DNA of 64,000 bases from Nemertoderma westbladi (taxonomy: Eukaryota; Xenacoelomorpha; Nemertodermatida; Nemertodermatidae): positions 62,001-126,000 of the forward strand of contig JAUCBJ010001551.1 in NCBI GenBank assembly GCA_032718475.1, given 5' to 3'. Positions within the stretch are counted from its first letter, which is position 1; every line of letters starts with the position of its first letter. Shown here one piece after another: positions 63,362-64,000 of this stretch. The translations under genes were made by a program, and so were the position numbers. Below the pieces are notes generated by a model, which was given only the letters and a program-made list of their open reading frames with translations, was not told the origin of the DNA and did not search any database.

Positions 63362-64000
63362 TTACGTCATCATTGTTACTGTAACTTTAGGAATATCAAA
63401 TTGTTTAGAATCTTGGCTGGTTAACTTCTGACACGATTGCTTTGCTTTTTGTATGGCTGCAACCCAGGCTCCAGCCTGTCTGCTATTAGCGGTCTGAACT
63501 GTAAATACCTCTTCAGGTATCCTATACGTTGTGTTGCTGTACACCAAAAGGAATGTACTCTTATCTTGGAGTTCGTGCAAATGGAGCTGATTCAATATCA
63601 TTAAGGGTTTAAGTAGTTTTATTTTGTCGTCCCGTTTGGTACTTTTAGAAACTAGGAAAATATCGGTAAATAAATAGCCATAGGATTCAACCTTTCTGGT
63701 ACCCTCTTTGATTTTAAATGGGCCATCCATTAAAATCTTGCGTTTTTTCCGCGTGTTTGGGATGGGGTTGATTAAATTAAGTGCGGGATATCTTTTCACA
63801 ATATCACAAACCTCATCGCTATAATCAATAATGTTTGGGTAAGATTCAATCTGGGAATTCAATTTCCTCAACACGTGTAACTCTTCATTATTATTAACCT
63901 CTTCATTAACTTTACCGATAAATACATTAACTTCACTAACAATGTTCTCTAGTATCGAATATTCATCTTTGGTCGCCAATTTTCCCTGCATTGTCTTTAG
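63362..64000 (-). CDS. Rho guanine nucleotide exchange factor, C-terminal exon (partial)
   Basis: The minus-strand frame is open from the window edge to TAA at 63362-63364, about 212 residues. The first 75 resemble the end of a DH domain. Then a PH domain follows: MDGPFKIKEG, ESYGYLFTDIFLVSK, LHELQDKSTFLLVYSN and a closing helix with the PH-typical tryptophan in GAWVAAIQKAKQ. The order resembles the PLEKHG5/PLEKHG7 group of RhoGEFs, in which the DH domain promotes GDP release from Rho GTPases and the PH domain guides membrane placement. The exact paralog is not certain. The gene runs off the window, so start and DH core are not visible. It is convergent with p38. Confidence 0.8.
   Translation of the reverse strand, partial: LKTMQGKLATKDEYSILENIVSEVNVFIGKVNEEVNNNEELHVLRKLNSQIESYPNIIDYSDEVCDIVKRYPALNLINPIPNTRKKRKILMDGPFKIKEGTRKVESYGYLFTDIFLVSKSTKRDDKIKLLKPLMILNQLHLHELQDKSTFLLVYSNTTYRIPEEVFTVQTANSRQAGAWVAAIQKAKQSCQKLTSQDSKQFDIPKVTVTMMT

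Overview
The window is nuclear DNA of an animal. Spliced protein kinase genes with GT/AG introns, tRNA-like SINE heads, several non-LTR retrotransposons, hairpin MITEs and long minisatellites all point to a marine invertebrate, probably a lophotrochozoan such as a mollusc. That placement is inference. I see nothing bacterial and no CRISPR.

Layout. 1-620 is a decayed reverse transcriptase relic. 621-24873 is one 50-bp satellite of about 420 units, split by a 5'-truncated but otherwise open LINE (4441-7529) that kept the repeat register and left an 11-bp target duplication. 24874-28164 is AT-rich DNA with two tRNA-like SINE heads and a 63-bp minisatellite. 28165-53058 holds ten exons of a Hippo-pathway kinase (MST1/2, STK3/4, Drosophila hippo), from just before the glycine-rich loop to the stop codon; the start exon was not found. 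53059-59528 is intergenic DNA dominated by nested transposons. 59884-60984 is a complete single-exon p38 MAP kinase gene. At 62763-63156 there is a TA-flanked hairpin MITE. 63362-64000 (minus strand) is the C-terminal exon of a Rho guanine nucleotide exchange factor, running off the window and convergent with p38.

The most striking feature is in the MST gene. Three of its introns hold minisatellites whose repeat unit includes the exon edge and the splice site itself: about 87 copies of the 3' splice site of the exon at 46072, 20 copies of the 5' splice site of the exon ending at 47196, and 20 copies of the 3' splice site of the exon at 52651. Reading the units through, the copies I tested other than the true one lead to a premature stop, so splicing has to choose one site among many copies. 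Two further introns are largely minisatellite (30-bp units at 28330-28870, 27-bp units at 29264-38505). The 50-bp satellite unit also resembles an acceptor joined directly to a donor.

MST1/2 and p38 are both signalling kinases (growth control and stress response), but nothing in the sequence shows that they are co-regulated; their closeness may be chance.
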